A stretch of DNA of 46,813 nucleotides from Chloroflexota bacterium (GCA_016179765.1 JACPCL010000014.1:1-46813); one strand, 5' to 3'; counted from the first letter of the stretch, positions 1-8,034 are shown. Program-made: numbers and translations. The notes: generated by a model from the letters alone, not told the origin.

Positions 1-60
1 CCCGCTGTTCAACAGCCTCCATCCTCTCCAGACCAGGGGAGACCGACCATGCGAACAACG

Positions 61-261
61 TCAATCAGCAAGAAGACCCCTTCTTCCGCACCCTGCTAGT
101 GAGTTCTTAATCTCCGGATTGGATAAGCATTCATTTTGTGTCCATACCTGACCCGCATCGGCCCGCTCAGGATTACGAACATCCCAACCAAGCAAACGCA
201 AGTTATTCTTGATAAATTCATAGGCATGGACCTCACTATCCCTGGCTTTACGGCGTGGCAT
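61..261 (-). pseudogene. 5' fragment of a type IIG-like DNA methyltransferase/restriction gene
   Basis: The reading frame from the ATG at 261 gives 66 residues. Residues 1-52 look like the N-terminus of type IIG (fused methylase-nuclease) enzymes: MPRRKARDSEVHAYEFIKNN, then LGWDVRNPE and QVWTQNECLSNPEIK. After residue ~53 the similarity stops, and the remaining codons (LAGCGRRGLLAD) are translated from the end of a dispersed repeat whose terminal CTAG lies at 96-99. No SAM-binding or catalytic motif remains, so the gene is dead as seen here. Its start overlaps the end of the upstream HTH gene by 14 bp, which suggests a former two-gene operon of regulator plus methylase. The family call is from memory of N-terminal sequences. 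The rest may lie left of the window or be lost. Confidence 0.6.
75..99 (+). repeat. Right end of dispersed palindromic repeat (copy A)
   Basis: The sequence CTTCTTCCGCACCCTGCTAG at 80-99 matches the right terminus of the repeat family found throughout the window (compare 33508-33525). The interior to the left does not resemble other copies, so only the end is called. It interrupts the methyltransferase fragment. Confidence 0.6.
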
Positions 262-475
262 GGTCACTTCCCTTCGCATAGCGCCGTTGCTTCGGTATGC
301 GCTGCCGCCGCTGGAGCCTATTAAGTGCTTCCAAGGTTGCTTTTGAGACTCGTTGACGGTCCCCAGACTTCCACTTCTGGACAGCATTAGGAGTGAGCCC
401 TAATTCGTCGGCTATCGCTGCCAGTGTCCAGCCCTTCTCTTGAAGGACTGCCAAGCGTTGCTGGACATCGTTCAT
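248..475 (-). CDS. Small HTH DNA-binding regulator
   Basis: A 75-residue protein whose centre (about residues 14-37, KGWTLAAIADELGLTPNAVQ followed by KWKSGD) is a clear helix-turn-helix of the XRE/homeodomain-like type. The basic C-terminal tail (RLQRRQRIPKQRRY) fits DNA binding. The stop overlaps the start of the methyltransferase fragment, so it probably was a controller-type regulator of that gene. Its promoter diverges from the transposase gene, and both promoters contain the same palindromic core (ATACAnTGTAT), which makes this protein the obvious candidate to bind there. That binding is inference. The start ATG at 475 is the only good candidate. Confidence 0.65.
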   Translation of the reverse strand: MNDVQQRLAVLQEKGWTLAAIADELGLTPNAVQKWKSGDRQRVSKATLEALNRLQRRQRIPKQRRYAKGSDHATP

Positions 476-481
476 GGGCAG

Positions 482-511
482 ACACTACCATACACTGTAT
501 AGCATTGTCAA
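482..511 (-). promoter_or_regulatory. Promoter of the HTH gene with palindromic operator
   Basis: On the minus strand TTGACA (511-506) is followed after 18 bp by TAGTGT (487-482). The spacer holds the palindrome-like core CTATACAGTGTATGG. The same arrangement occurs in the opposite direction at 535-564. Confidence 0.5.
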
Positions 512-534
512 GGGGATTCATGGCTCCCAAGCCA

Positions 535-564
535 TTGACAACAGCATACAATGTATGGTACTGT
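535..564 (+). promoter_or_regulatory. Promoter of the transposase gene with matching operator
   Basis: TTGACA (535-540), an 18-bp spacer and TACTGT (559-564). The spacer holds CATACAATGTATGG (545-558), nearly identical in sequence and position to the operator of the divergent promoter. A regulator bound here would sit between -35 and -10 and repress. Confidence 0.5.
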
Positions 565-593
565 AGATATAACACAGATGCAGGAGAACTCAA

Positions 594-1835
594 ATGGAAG
601 CTAGAGAAGAAAAAGGCCTGGTAATCGCCGCTCAGAGCAAAATCAACAAGACCGACAAGGGGTATCTTGTACCTTCTCAGACAGGGAAGGGCCTGTACCT
701 GGTCAACGTGGGCAGTGAACCCGCTTGTAGCTGTCCCGACTTTGAGGCCCGTCACCTGCCCTGCAAGCATATTTTTGCTGTGGAGTTTACCATCCGCCGG
801 GAAGAAAACGCCGACGGCACGACCATTGAGACTCGGACGATGCGAGTCACCTATGGGCAGAACTGGCCCGCCTACAACATGGCCCAGACTCACGAGCAAG
901 AGCGATTCGGTGAACTCTTGCAGGCCTTGTGCGAGACAGTCCCACAGCCGCCACAGACGTTCGGACGGCCCCGCCTTCCTATCAGCGACTCTATCTTCAG
1001 CGCCGTCTACAAGGTCTATAGCACCATGTCGGGACGGCGCTTCATGACGGACTTGCGCAATGCCAAGAGTGACGGGCTGGTGGAGAAGGCCCCATCGTAC
1101 ACAAGCCTGTTCCGGTGGCTTGAAGATGCTTCCCTTACCCTCATCTTGAAGGCCCTGATAGAGCAAAGCGCCTTGCCTTTGAAGACGGTAGAAACGGACT
1201 TTGCCGTTGACTCTTCCGGCTTCTCTACCACCACCTACAACCGCTGGTTTGACCACAAGTGGGGCAAGGTTCGGAGCGAAGCCAAATGGGTCAAGTGCCA
1301 TTTGATGTGCGGCGTCACCACCAATGTTGTGACTAGCGTAGAAGTTACCCCCACTGAAACCGCCGATGCTCCCAAATTGCCAGACCTGGTAAGCACGACG
1401 GCACAGAACTTCAGCGTTCGGGAAGTGTCTGCCGACAAAGCATATTCCAGCCGCCGTAACCTCCATGCCATTGAAGCTGTTGGCGCAAAAGCCTACATCC
1501 CCTTCAAGGATAAGACGACGGGCATGGGTTCGCGCAGCAAGCCCTTTGATGGACTGTGGAACTATATGTGGGCCTACTACCAGTACAATCGCCCTGCGTT
1601 TATGGAGCACTACCACAAGCGGAGCAACGTGGAAAGCACATACTCCATGATTAAGGCCAAGTTCGGCGGTATTGTCCGTTCCAAGACGCCAGTCGCCCAA
1701 GTCAATGAGGTTCTGTGCAAGGTGCTTGCTCATAATCTCACCGTCCTTATCCAGAGCATGTACGAACTGGGCATTGAGGCCCAGTTTGGGACTTTTGGAA
1801 CAGAAATGGTGGATGTTCCAAAAGAGGCGGCGTAA
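594..1835 (+). CDS. DDE transposase with N-terminal SWIM zinc finger
   Basis: A 413-residue protein. Residues 45-59 contain CSC...C-x-H (C45, C47, C57, H59), a SWIM-type zinc finger that binds nucleic acid or protein. The C-terminal two thirds look like an IS4/IS1182-type DDE catalytic domain: D206 in AVDSSGFST, D281 in SADKAYSS and E347 in YHKRSNVESTYSMIK. Purine-rich AGGAGA just upstream supports the ATG at 594. The gene appears intact. I found no convincing terminal inverted repeats, so whether it is a mobile IS or a domesticated gene is unclear. Its promoter shares an operator with the divergent HTH gene. Confidence 0.8.
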   Translation: MEAREEKGLVIAAQSKINKTDKGYLVPSQTGKGLYLVNVGSEPACSCPDFEARHLPCKHIFAVEFTIRREENADGTTIETRTMRVTYGQNWPAYNMAQTHEQERFGELLQALCETVPQPPQTFGRPRLPISDSIFSAVYKVYSTMSGRRFMTDLRNAKSDGLVEKAPSYTSLFRWLEDASLTLILKALIEQSALPLKTVETDFAVDSSGFSTTTYNRWFDHKWGKVRSEAKWVKCHLMCGVTTNVVTSVEVTPTETADAPKLPDLVSTTAQNFSVREVSADKAYSSRRNLHAIEAVGAKAYIPFKDKTTGMGSRSKPFDGLWNYMWAYYQYNRPAFMEHYHKRSNVESTYSMIKAKFGGIVRSKTPVAQVNEVLCKVLAHNLTVLIQSMYELGIEAQFGTFGTEMVDVPKEAA

Positions 1836-1949
1836 GATGACTTTTGGAGCAAAGCCCCTTCCAGGAGAGGGGGACAGAGGGAGAGAGGTAAATCCCCCCT
1901 GCGCCTGCTATCATGTTGCCCAAAAGGAAGCGGACCTTCGGAGGCGCAC
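1836..1949. repeat. Partial dispersed-repeat module in the gap before pepA
   Basis: The stretch TTTTGGAGCAAAGCCCCTTC followed by AGGAGAGGGGGACAGAGGGAG resembles the module seen at 37400-37445 (TTTTGGTGCAAAGCCCCTTGG, AGAGAGGGAAGG). It is a fragment; no gene is visible. Confidence 0.35.
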
Positions 1950-3452
1950 ATGGACATCAAGGCAGTGGCCGGCAACGTGACCACCCTCTCTACCCCGGCA
2001 CTGATAGTCAACCTCTTCCAGGGCGTCACCCAGCCAGGCGGGGCCACGGGCGCGGTGGACGCCGCCCTGGATGGCGCCATCACCCGCCTCATCAGCGACG
2101 GGGAAATCACCGGCAAGCAGGGGGACCTCACCCTCATCCACACCCTGGGCAAGCTGCCAGCCCAGCGGGTCATCGTCGCCGGCCTGGGCAAGGTAGAAAA
2201 GTTCTCGCCAGAGGTGGTGCGCCAGGTAATGGGGAGCACCTCCCGCCACATCCGCGGCCTGGGCATACGGCGCTTCGCCACCATCGCCCACGGAGCGGGC
2301 ATCGGCGGCATGGACGCCGCTCCATCAGGCCAGGCCATCGCCGAAGGGACGCTCCTCGGCCTGTACACCTTCAACCGGTACAAGAGCCGCGACCCGGAAG
2401 ACCCGGCCCGCGAGCTTGAAGAGCTCCTTGTGGTAGAGCGCGAGGCCTCCAAGCTCCCTGCCTTGCAGCAGGGACTGGACCGGGGTAGGGCCATCGCCGA
2501 GGCCGTCAACCTGGCCCGGGACCTGAGCAACGAGCCTGCCAACGTCCTGACGCCCACGGAGATGGCGGAGCGCGCCCGCCGCATGTGTCAGGAGGCCGGC
2601 CTGGAGTGTACCATCATAGAGCAGCCACAGATGCGGGAGCTGGGCATGGGCGCCCTCCTGGCCGTCGCCGCGGGCAGCGCCCAGCCGCCCAAGTTCATCG
2701 TCATGCAGTACCGCGGCGATCCGGGGAACCCGTCCAACAACATCGCCCTGTGCGGCAAGGGCATCACCTTTGACTCCGGCGGCATCAACATCAAGACCGG
2801 CGACAACATGGGCAACATGAAGGGGGACATGGCCGCAGGCGCCGCCGTCATCGGCGCGCTGAAGGCCATCGCCGCTCTCAAGCCCCGCATCAACGTCATG
2901 GGCCTCGTGCCCGCCACGGAGAACATGCCCGGCGGCTCCGCCGCCCGCCCCGCCGACGTGGTGCGCGCCATGTCCGGCAAGAGCATTGAGATTGACAACA
3001 CCGACGCCGAGGGCCGCCTGGTCCTGGCCGACGCCCTGAGCTACGCGCGCCAGCACGGGCAGCGGCGCATCGTGGACGCCGGCACCCTTACGGGCACCCC
3101 CTTCGGCAACCTGGCCGCCGCCGTCATGGGCACCGACCAGGAGCTGGTGGACCGCATCATCCGCGTGGGCGAGGCCACAGGCGAGCGGTACTGGCAGATG
3201 CCCCTGTGGGAAGAGTACCGCGAGCAGATCCGCAGCGACATCGCCGACATCAAGAACACCGGCGGGCGCGGCGCAGGCTCCATCGCCGCCGCCTACTTCA
3301 TCCGGGAGTTTGCCGGCGACGCCGCCTGGGCCCACCTGGACGTGGCCTCCGTCGCCCGCACTGACCGCGACAGCGGCTACCTGGTGAAGGGCCACACCGG
3401 CAAGCCCGTGCGCACCTTTGTGGCCCTGGTGGAGGACCTGGCGAGGGGGTAA
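1950..3452 (+). CDS. pepA: Leucyl aminopeptidase (M17 family)
   Basis: A 500-residue cytosolic metallo-aminopeptidase that removes N-terminal residues from peptides. The M17 signature NTDAEGRLVLADAL is present (around residue 350), as is the metal and substrate segment GKGITFDSGGINIK followed by NMKGDMAAGAAV. These supply the Lys, Asp and Glu ligands of the two-metal centre. The N-terminal non-catalytic domain precedes it, and length is normal. The ATG at 1950 is used; upstream is repeat sequence. It is monocistronic, with intergenic repeat debris before it. The family is certain; substrate preference is not. Confidence 0.95.
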   Translation: MDIKAVAGNVTTLSTPALIVNLFQGVTQPGGATGAVDAALDGAITRLISDGEITGKQGDLTLIHTLGKLPAQRVIVAGLGKVEKFSPEVVRQVMGSTSRHIRGLGIRRFATIAHGAGIGGMDAAPSGQAIAEGTLLGLYTFNRYKSRDPEDPARELEELLVVEREASKLPALQQGLDRGRAIAEAVNLARDLSNEPANVLTPTEMAERARRMCQEAGLECTIIEQPQMRELGMGALLAVAAGSAQPPKFIVMQYRGDPGNPSNNIALCGKGITFDSGGINIKTGDNMGNMKGDMAAGAAVIGALKAIAALKPRINVMGLVPATENMPGGSAARPADVVRAMSGKSIEIDNTDAEGRLVLADALSYARQHGQRRIVDAGTLTGTPFGNLAAAVMGTDQELVDRIIRVGEATGERYWQMPLWEEYREQIRSDIADIKNTGGRGAGSIAAAYFIREFAGDAAWAHLDVASVARTDRDSGYLVKGHTGKPVRTFVALVEDLARG

Positions 3453-3507
3453 TAGTGGAACAGGCAGGTTCACCCTATCCTGGGCCATCTATGTAGGAGA
3501 CGCTTGT

Positions 3508-4146
3508 ATGAACCCCCTCCTGACCCGTTCCGAGCGGAATCTGGTAGCCCACATATTTGCAGGGTTTTTGTTCAATCCCCTGGGAAGATCGTACCCCCTT
3601 GGCGTATCAACTGTGCTACAACAGGCGGGCTTGCTCAACAAGGGAGACACCTTAAGGTCGGATGAGGTCACAATTGCTTATGAAGCTCAGGTCAGAGACC
3701 TCCTCTTCCTGAACACAAGCAAATCGCCTGTTGCCGCTCCCACGCCTTCTGCTACTGCTTTTGACATTGTCGTAAAGTATCGGAAGTCGCTGGCGAGCTT
3801 TGAAGTGAAGTTCTTGACTGGATGGAAACCGTCACAGCTTTGCCAGGAACTCAAGGACTGTGAATACATCAAGGTTACGAGAGGCTTCAGTAGCTGCTCT
3901 CTCATACTCCTTTACCCAAGTTGGCGCGATCCAGGGAAATTCCCTGGCAAGCCTATACCAAAGAAAGTGATCCAGCTAAACTGGCAGCACATTAGATTGG
4001 CGTGCCAGCAACTAGCTAACACAGAACCTGAAGGACACGACTTGGTAACATGGATGAACTCATTGCGAGTTCCTACTAGAATATCTGATGATGGAACTGA
4101 GAGTTCAACCAAAAGGAGGTTATTTGACCCTCACGCAAGCTGCTAG
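3508..4146 (+). CDS. Orphan protein with PD-(D/E)XK-like motif
   Basis: A 212-residue protein that I do not recognise. The ATG at 3508 follows GTAGGAGA with good spacing. Residues 85-102 (FDIVVKYRKSLASFEVKF) fit the core of a PD-(D/E)XK nuclease fold: D86, then E99-V-K101 at the end of a predicted beta hairpin. The segment after it is hydrophobic and strand-like (SCSLILLYPSW). Base composition is visibly more A+T-rich than the flanking pepA gene, suggesting recent acquisition. It sits between pepA and broken mobile or defence-like genes. A restriction-like nuclease role is inference from one motif. Confidence 0.5.
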   Translation: MNPLLTRSERNLVAHIFAGFLFNPLGRSYPLGVSTVLQQAGLLNKGDTLRSDEVTIAYEAQVRDLLFLNTSKSPVAAPTPSATAFDIVVKYRKSLASFEVKFLTGWKPSQLCQELKDCEYIKVTRGFSSCSLILLYPSWRDPGKFPGKPIPKKVIQLNWQHIRLACQQLANTEPEGHDLVTWMNSLRVPTRISDDGTESSTKRRLFDPHASC

Positions 4147-4161
4147 ATCCTGGGAGAACCC

Positions 4162-4425
4162 ATATCCTTTGAAGACGCCATACGGCAACTGAACCAGTGG
4201 AAGAGGCAGGGCGTGCTGCGTGACTACGTCCTCTTCGGCGCGGTGGCGGCCACTGCCTACATGGAACCTGTGTTCACGGAAGACCTGGACGTCATCATCC
4301 TTGTGGACACCGACGCCGAGTATTTGGACACCTTCCGGAAGGTCGCCCAGCTAGCCGGGGGACAGGAGGGCATGTCTGAACTGACACAGAAGGTTAGAGA
4401 ATGGAGGCAATCAGATGGGGCCTGA
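4162..4425 (+). pseudogene. Truncated duplicate of a nucleotidyltransferase gene
   Basis: Positions 4162-4374 align without gaps to 5857-6069, the start of the intact nucleotidyltransferase gene. They encode the same FGAVAATAYMEPVFTEDLD segment. The start codon has become ATA (4162-4164, ATG in the intact copy). After codon 71 the sequence diverges into unrelated codons (SELTQKVREWRQSDGA) and stops at 4425. The following LRR gene begins inside this tail. Confidence 0.75.
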
Positions 4426-5290
4426 GGTCGTCTTTCCAGACAAGAACCTGGAAGCCGTTGTCCGTGAGGCGCTTGGGAAACCCCAGGGGCCGCTAACTAG
4501 GGAGGACATCGAGAGACTGGAAGTACTGGATGCTACAAGGCGAGAAATCGAAGACCTCACGGGGCTCAACCGTTGCGTTAATCTGACCGCGCTCGGACTC
4601 GGGGAGAACCGGATCAGCGATGTCACGCCCCTGGCATCACTCACCAACCTAACTACGCTCACGCTCTGGAACAACCAAGTCAGCGACATTTCGCCCCTGA
4701 CTTCACTCACCAACCTGAAGACGCTTCGAATCTGGTACAACCACTTACGCGACATCAGCCCTCTGGCTACACTTACCAACCTGACTAGGCTCTACCTTGA
4801 CGACAACCACATCAGCGACATCACGCCTCTGGCTACACTTACCAACCTGACCGGGCTCAACCTCGACGGCAACCACATCAGCGACATCTCGCCTCTGGCT
4901 TCCCTCACCAAACTTACCACGCTTTACCTCGACGACAACCAGATCAGCGACATCTCGTCTCTGGCTACACTTACCAACCTGACCGGGATTGACCTCGACG
5001 ATAACCGGATCAGCGACGTCACGCCTCTGGCTCCACTCGCCAACCTGACCTGGCTCGAACTCCGTAACAACCAGAGCGGCGACATCACGCCTCTGGCATC
5101 ACTCACCAGCTTGTCGTACCTCGACCTCTGGAACAACCAGGTCAGCGACATCTCGCCCCTGACTTCACTCCCCAACCTTCATTGGATCCGCATTGGCAAC
5201 AACCCGTTGAGTAAGGATAGCGTCAATGTTCACATCTCCACCCTCAAGTCGAGAGGCGTGTTCGTAGTACTGTCGGTTGGCTTCGCTTAA
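4415..5290 (+). CDS. Leucine-rich-repeat protein (internalin-like)
   Basis: A 291-residue protein made of about ten 22-residue leucine-rich repeats of the form LTNLTxLxLDDNxISDITPLAx, flanked by an N-terminal cap (FPDKNLEAVVREALGK) typical of internalin-type LRR proteins. No signal peptide or membrane anchor is visible, so it is probably cytoplasmic or a fragment of a longer surface protein family. GGAGGC at 4403-4408 sits at good distance from the ATG at 4415. It lies within a recombined region, overlapping the tail of the broken nucleotidyltransferase copy. LRR arrays bind proteins; the partner is unknown. The near-identical repeats make slippage or recombination likely. Confidence 0.8.
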   Translation: MGPEVVFPDKNLEAVVREALGKPQGPLTREDIERLEVLDATRREIEDLTGLNRCVNLTALGLGENRISDVTPLASLTNLTTLTLWNNQVSDISPLTSLTNLKTLRIWYNHLRDISPLATLTNLTRLYLDDNHISDITPLATLTNLTGLNLDGNHISDISPLASLTKLTTLYLDDNQISDISSLATLTNLTGIDLDDNRISDVTPLAPLANLTWLELRNNQSGDITPLASLTSLSYLDLWNNQVSDISPLTSLPNLHWIRIGNNPLSKDSVNVHISTLKSRGVFVVLSVGFA

Positions 5291-5465
5291 CTCGGGCGTA
5301 TCTAGGCTAAGATGAGTATGGGTTGGAGGCAATCCAACAATCTTCTTAATTCAGCAACCCCGCACTTGAGCTAGCATCATAAGCGGAGGCGGTTCGGGCA
5401 ATGCTTGATCAGAATCCAACCTATCTGAACTTCAATGCGTACCCCCGTTCACAAAAATCGAAAGC

Positions 5466-5726
5466 TTGAAATACGATGAGGTGTACTTGAAGGGGTACGA
5501 AGGTGGCAGGGCAGCCAGGGTGGGTATTGGTGCCTACATGCGCCTCTACAACAACGAGCGGCCTCATCAGGCCCTTGGCTACCGGACACCGGCTGAGGTG
5601 TTCATGATCGGCACGAACGCAGACGCATTGCAGCACGTGGTAGAATCACCGCAACCTTCTTCGGCAACACAGCGTGTTGAGGCAACAGGCTCCGATCTTA
5701 ACATGGCCTCTTTCTTATCCTACTGA
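5466..5726 (+). pseudogene. IS3-family transposase C-terminal remnant
   Basis: About 86 codons from a TTG, encoding LKYDEVYLKGYEGG followed by YNNERPHQALGYRTPAEVF, the hallmark C-terminus of IS3-family OrfB integrases. The catalytic DDE core and the upstream two thirds are absent, and no intact IS end is recognisable. After the stop, 5743-5826 codes in one frame for LSDDQVQAELQYIDAWEERE and ends RQLFPSS, perhaps the tail of another deleted gene. The surrounding gap (5291-5465) shows nothing else. Confidence 0.75.
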
Positions 5727-5856
5727 TGGGGACCACCTCAAACTGTCCGACGACCAAGTTCAGGCGGAACTCCAGTACATAGATGCCTGGGAAGAGCGAG
5801 AGCGCCAATTGTTCCCCTCATCATAGGGAATACATGCACTGCGTGGACACTTTCCC

Positions 5857-6372
5857 ATGTCCTTTGAAGACGCCGTCCGGCAACTGAACCAGTGGAAGAG
5901 GCAAGGCATTCTCCGTGACTACGTGCTTTTCGGCGCGGTTGCGGCCACCGCGTATATGGAACCTGTGTTCACCGAAGACCTGGACGTCATCATCCTCGTG
6001 GACACAGACGCCGAATATTTGAGTACCTTCCGGAAGGTCGCCCAGCTTTCCCAGGGGCAGGAGGGTATGCACTACCTCATCGGCGGCGTCCCTGTGCAGA
6101 TGTTTCCCACTACAACCCAGCCCCTCTATCGTGACACTCTGGAGACGGCGCAACAAACGCGAATCGGCGACGTACGCGTGAGGGTGCCTTCGCGGGAGCA
6201 CCTGATACTCTTGTATCTTCAGGCCTTCAGAGCCAAAGACCACTTCCGTATCCTTCAGATCCTTGAACATGCGGACGTGACCAAGCTCAACGCCCTGTTG
6301 GAGCGCTTTGATGACGAAGCCAAAACCCTTGCCGCCAGACTCCAAAGCCTACGCCGAGCTGGCCTTTCGTGA
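5857..6372 (+). CDS. Nucleotidyltransferase (MNT/AbiEii-like)
   Basis: A 171-residue protein of the nucleotidyltransferase superfamily. The pattern FGAVAATAYMEPVFTEDLDVIILVD is the usual G(G/A)-x8-12-D-x-D motif, with the pair D-x-D at TEDLDVIIL. It resembles toxin-type or minimal nucleotidyltransferases often paired with a small partner. The ATG at 5857 follows a poor ribosome site. The next small reading frame overlaps its 3' end, so the two are probably co-translated. A truncated copy with a dead start lies at 4162. The role (toxin-antitoxin or defence) is inferred from family habits. Confidence 0.7.
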   Translation: MSFEDAVRQLNQWKRQGILRDYVLFGAVAATAYMEPVFTEDLDVIILVDTDAEYLSTFRKVAQLSQGQEGMHYLIGGVPVQMFPTTTQPLYRDTLETAQQTRIGDVRVRVPSREHLILLYLQAFRAKDHFRILQILEHADVTKLNALLERFDDEAKTLAARLQSLRRAGLS

Positions 6373-6493
6373 AAAAGAGGCGTTGCGCAAGAAACGCGCA
6401 CGCATGAGCTTCAAGCGCAAGCTGGAGACCCTGGACCGCCTGCGGGAGGAGGCGAAACATTTACCAAAGCCCTCTGGCGCGGAGAAACTGTAG
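6308..6493 (+). CDS. Small basic protein, probable partner of the nucleotidyltransferase
   Basis: A 61-residue, highly charged, probably coiled-coil protein (FREKEALRKKRARMSFKRKL then ETLDRLREEAKHL). It overlaps the nucleotidyltransferase gene by 65 bp in another frame, an arrangement seen in co-translated toxin-antitoxin pairs. No family is recognised. It could be the cognate partner of the upstream gene; that is inference from position. Confidence 0.5.
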   Translation: MMTKPKPLPPDSKAYAELAFREKEALRKKRARMSFKRKLETLDRLREEAKHLPKPSGAEKL

Positions 6494-6545
6494 GGGCGCA
6501 GCATGCTGCGCCCCTACGTGGCGTCCTCATGTCTTGCACGCCCCC

Positions 6546-7316
6546 TTACCCCAGCACCTCGTCCACGCGTACCGTCACGTCCGGAAAGGCAGAGGGCATC
6601 AGCATGCTGTCCCGTCCTACCAGGCGGGCCTCCGCATACCCTTGCGCCGAAGGCCCTTGGTACACCTCAACCCGCTGGGCCGTCAGGTCCACCAGCCACA
6701 CCTCAGGGATGCCGGCGCGGGCGTAGAGCAACACCTTTACCTGGCGGTCATAGGCAATCGTTGAATCGCCCACCTCTACGAGCAAAAGGACTTCTTCAGG
6801 CATTGGATGGCTGGCCCTATAAAAATCTGGACGTGGGCGAAGCACAGCAATATCAGGCTGCGGCTCAGAGTTATCGGCCAGACGCACAGGGTCTTGGGCG
6901 CTCACAATTGCTCGATCCCCAAGACGAGAAGTGAACAAACGAATCAGTTGCTTAACCGTACCGCCGTGGGGACTCCCAATAGGAGGCATTTGCACAATCT
7001 CTCCTTCAAGAAGCTCCACGCGGTCGTCCTCTGTGAAGATGCCTGCCTCGGCCATCTTGTAGTATTCGTCCACCGTGAACAGCCGGCGTTGCGCCTGGAT
7101 GATCTTAGCGACACCCCTTTTTGATTTTGGAAGGCGCGCCAAAAAGAAATTGTCCAACAATCCAACCCCATGAGGATGAGGAATGTCTATAGGAGCCATT
7201 TGCACAATCTCTCCTTCCACCAGTTCCACCCGGTCGTCCTCAGTAAGAATGCCTGCCTCGGCCATCTTGTAGTAGTCATCCGCTGTGAAGAACCTGCGTT
7301 GTACCTGAACCGTCAT
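6546..7316 (-). CDS. Uma2-family endonuclease with duplicated N-terminus
   Basis: A 256-residue Uma2 (DUF820) protein; the family has a PD-(D/E)XK fold and is abundant in Chloroflexota and cyanobacteria. The core motifs are PQPDIAVLRP (Asp near 155) and LLLVEVGDST with a downstream Lys at 194. Normal members are about 190 residues. This one is longer because residues 4-49 (QRRFFTADDYYKMAEAGILT...) are repeated at 74-118 (QRRLFTVDEYYKMAEAGIFT...), offset by exactly 70 residues. The corresponding DNA at 7197-7308 and 6987-7099 is a direct repeat. Either the first copy is a fusion relic or the real start is inside, but no good internal ATG precedes copy two. Cellular role unknown. Confidence 0.8.
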   Translation of the reverse strand: MTVQVQRRFFTADDYYKMAEAGILTEDDRVELVEGEIVQMAPIDIPHPHGVGLLDNFFLARLPKSKRGVAKIIQAQRRLFTVDEYYKMAEAGIFTEDDRVELLEGEIVQMPPIGSPHGGTVKQLIRLFTSRLGDRAIVSAQDPVRLADNSEPQPDIAVLRPRPDFYRASHPMPEEVLLLVEVGDSTIAYDRQVKVLLYARAGIPEVWLVDLTAQRVEVYQGPSAQGYAEARLVGRDSMLMPSAFPDVTVRVDEVLG

Positions 7317-7457
7317 AGCGCACCCTCTCGCATAAAGAGCGGATTCATTTTACCATAAGTCCTTAGCCTGAACGGGGGGCTAAGCGCCCCAAACCCTGCT
7401 CAGATGCTCTGTGGATGGGCGCTCTATTTCCCGTGCGTGTTGCGTCAAGAGAAAGTG

Positions 7458-8034
7458 TTACCGAGAGGGTATCGTTGCCTCAGAAGTGATTGTTACCGGA
7501 GTGGCTTGTTGTGCCGCCCGTGCCTGTGCCCACAAGTGGTCCAGGTGACGATCCAGTTCAGCCTTCAAGCGCACGGGGTTCAGTCGTTCATACTGGCTGC
7601 GCAGCGCTGCTTCCTGCACCCGCCAGAGGCGGGAGAACTTTGCTTTCCAAGAGGCGCTGGTAGGGCGTCCTGGCCGTATCATAGGTCTTCTGGACGCGTG
7701 CTCCTGTGCGGTGCTTGGCTTGGAGCTGCAGCACCGGTTGGAAGAAGTTCATGTAGAGCCGCAGGGTGCGGCACACGCCGTTGAGCTGGTCCAGGGCTTC
7801 TTTCGTCGTGTACCGGTCATACCCCACCTGCCGCCTGACCACGTTCCAGTTCTTCTGCTCTACATGGGCACTGTCGTTCTTCTTGTAGGGCCGGGAACGC
7901 GTGAGCGTGATCCGCCTACGGCGGACAGTAGGCGTACAGATGGTGGTTGATGAACTCACTGCCGTTATCCGAGTCCAACCCCAGCAAGGGAAAGGGCAGA
8001 CGCTCGGACTGCCCCTTCATGGTGGTGTTGCGGT
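7458..8034 (-). pseudogene. Frameshifted DDE integrase/transposase remnant
   Basis: Three reading frames together give the C-terminal half of an rve-type transposase. From the right: MKGQSERLPFPLLGLDSDNG then SEFINHHLYAYC (second catalytic Asp), stopped near 7920. A shifted frame then gives ITLTRSRPYKKNDSAHVEQK (catalytic Glu) through YDTARTPYQRLLES. Another shift near 7645 leads to AKFSRLWRVQEAALRSQYER and the end at 7458. At least two frameshifts and the missing N-terminus make it inactive. It abuts the 3' end of the CapA gene. Confidence 0.8.

Noticed and set aside
4562-5230. CRISPR-like periodicity
   Set aside because: The 66-bp periodicity is the leucine-rich repeat coding sequence, with no spacers.
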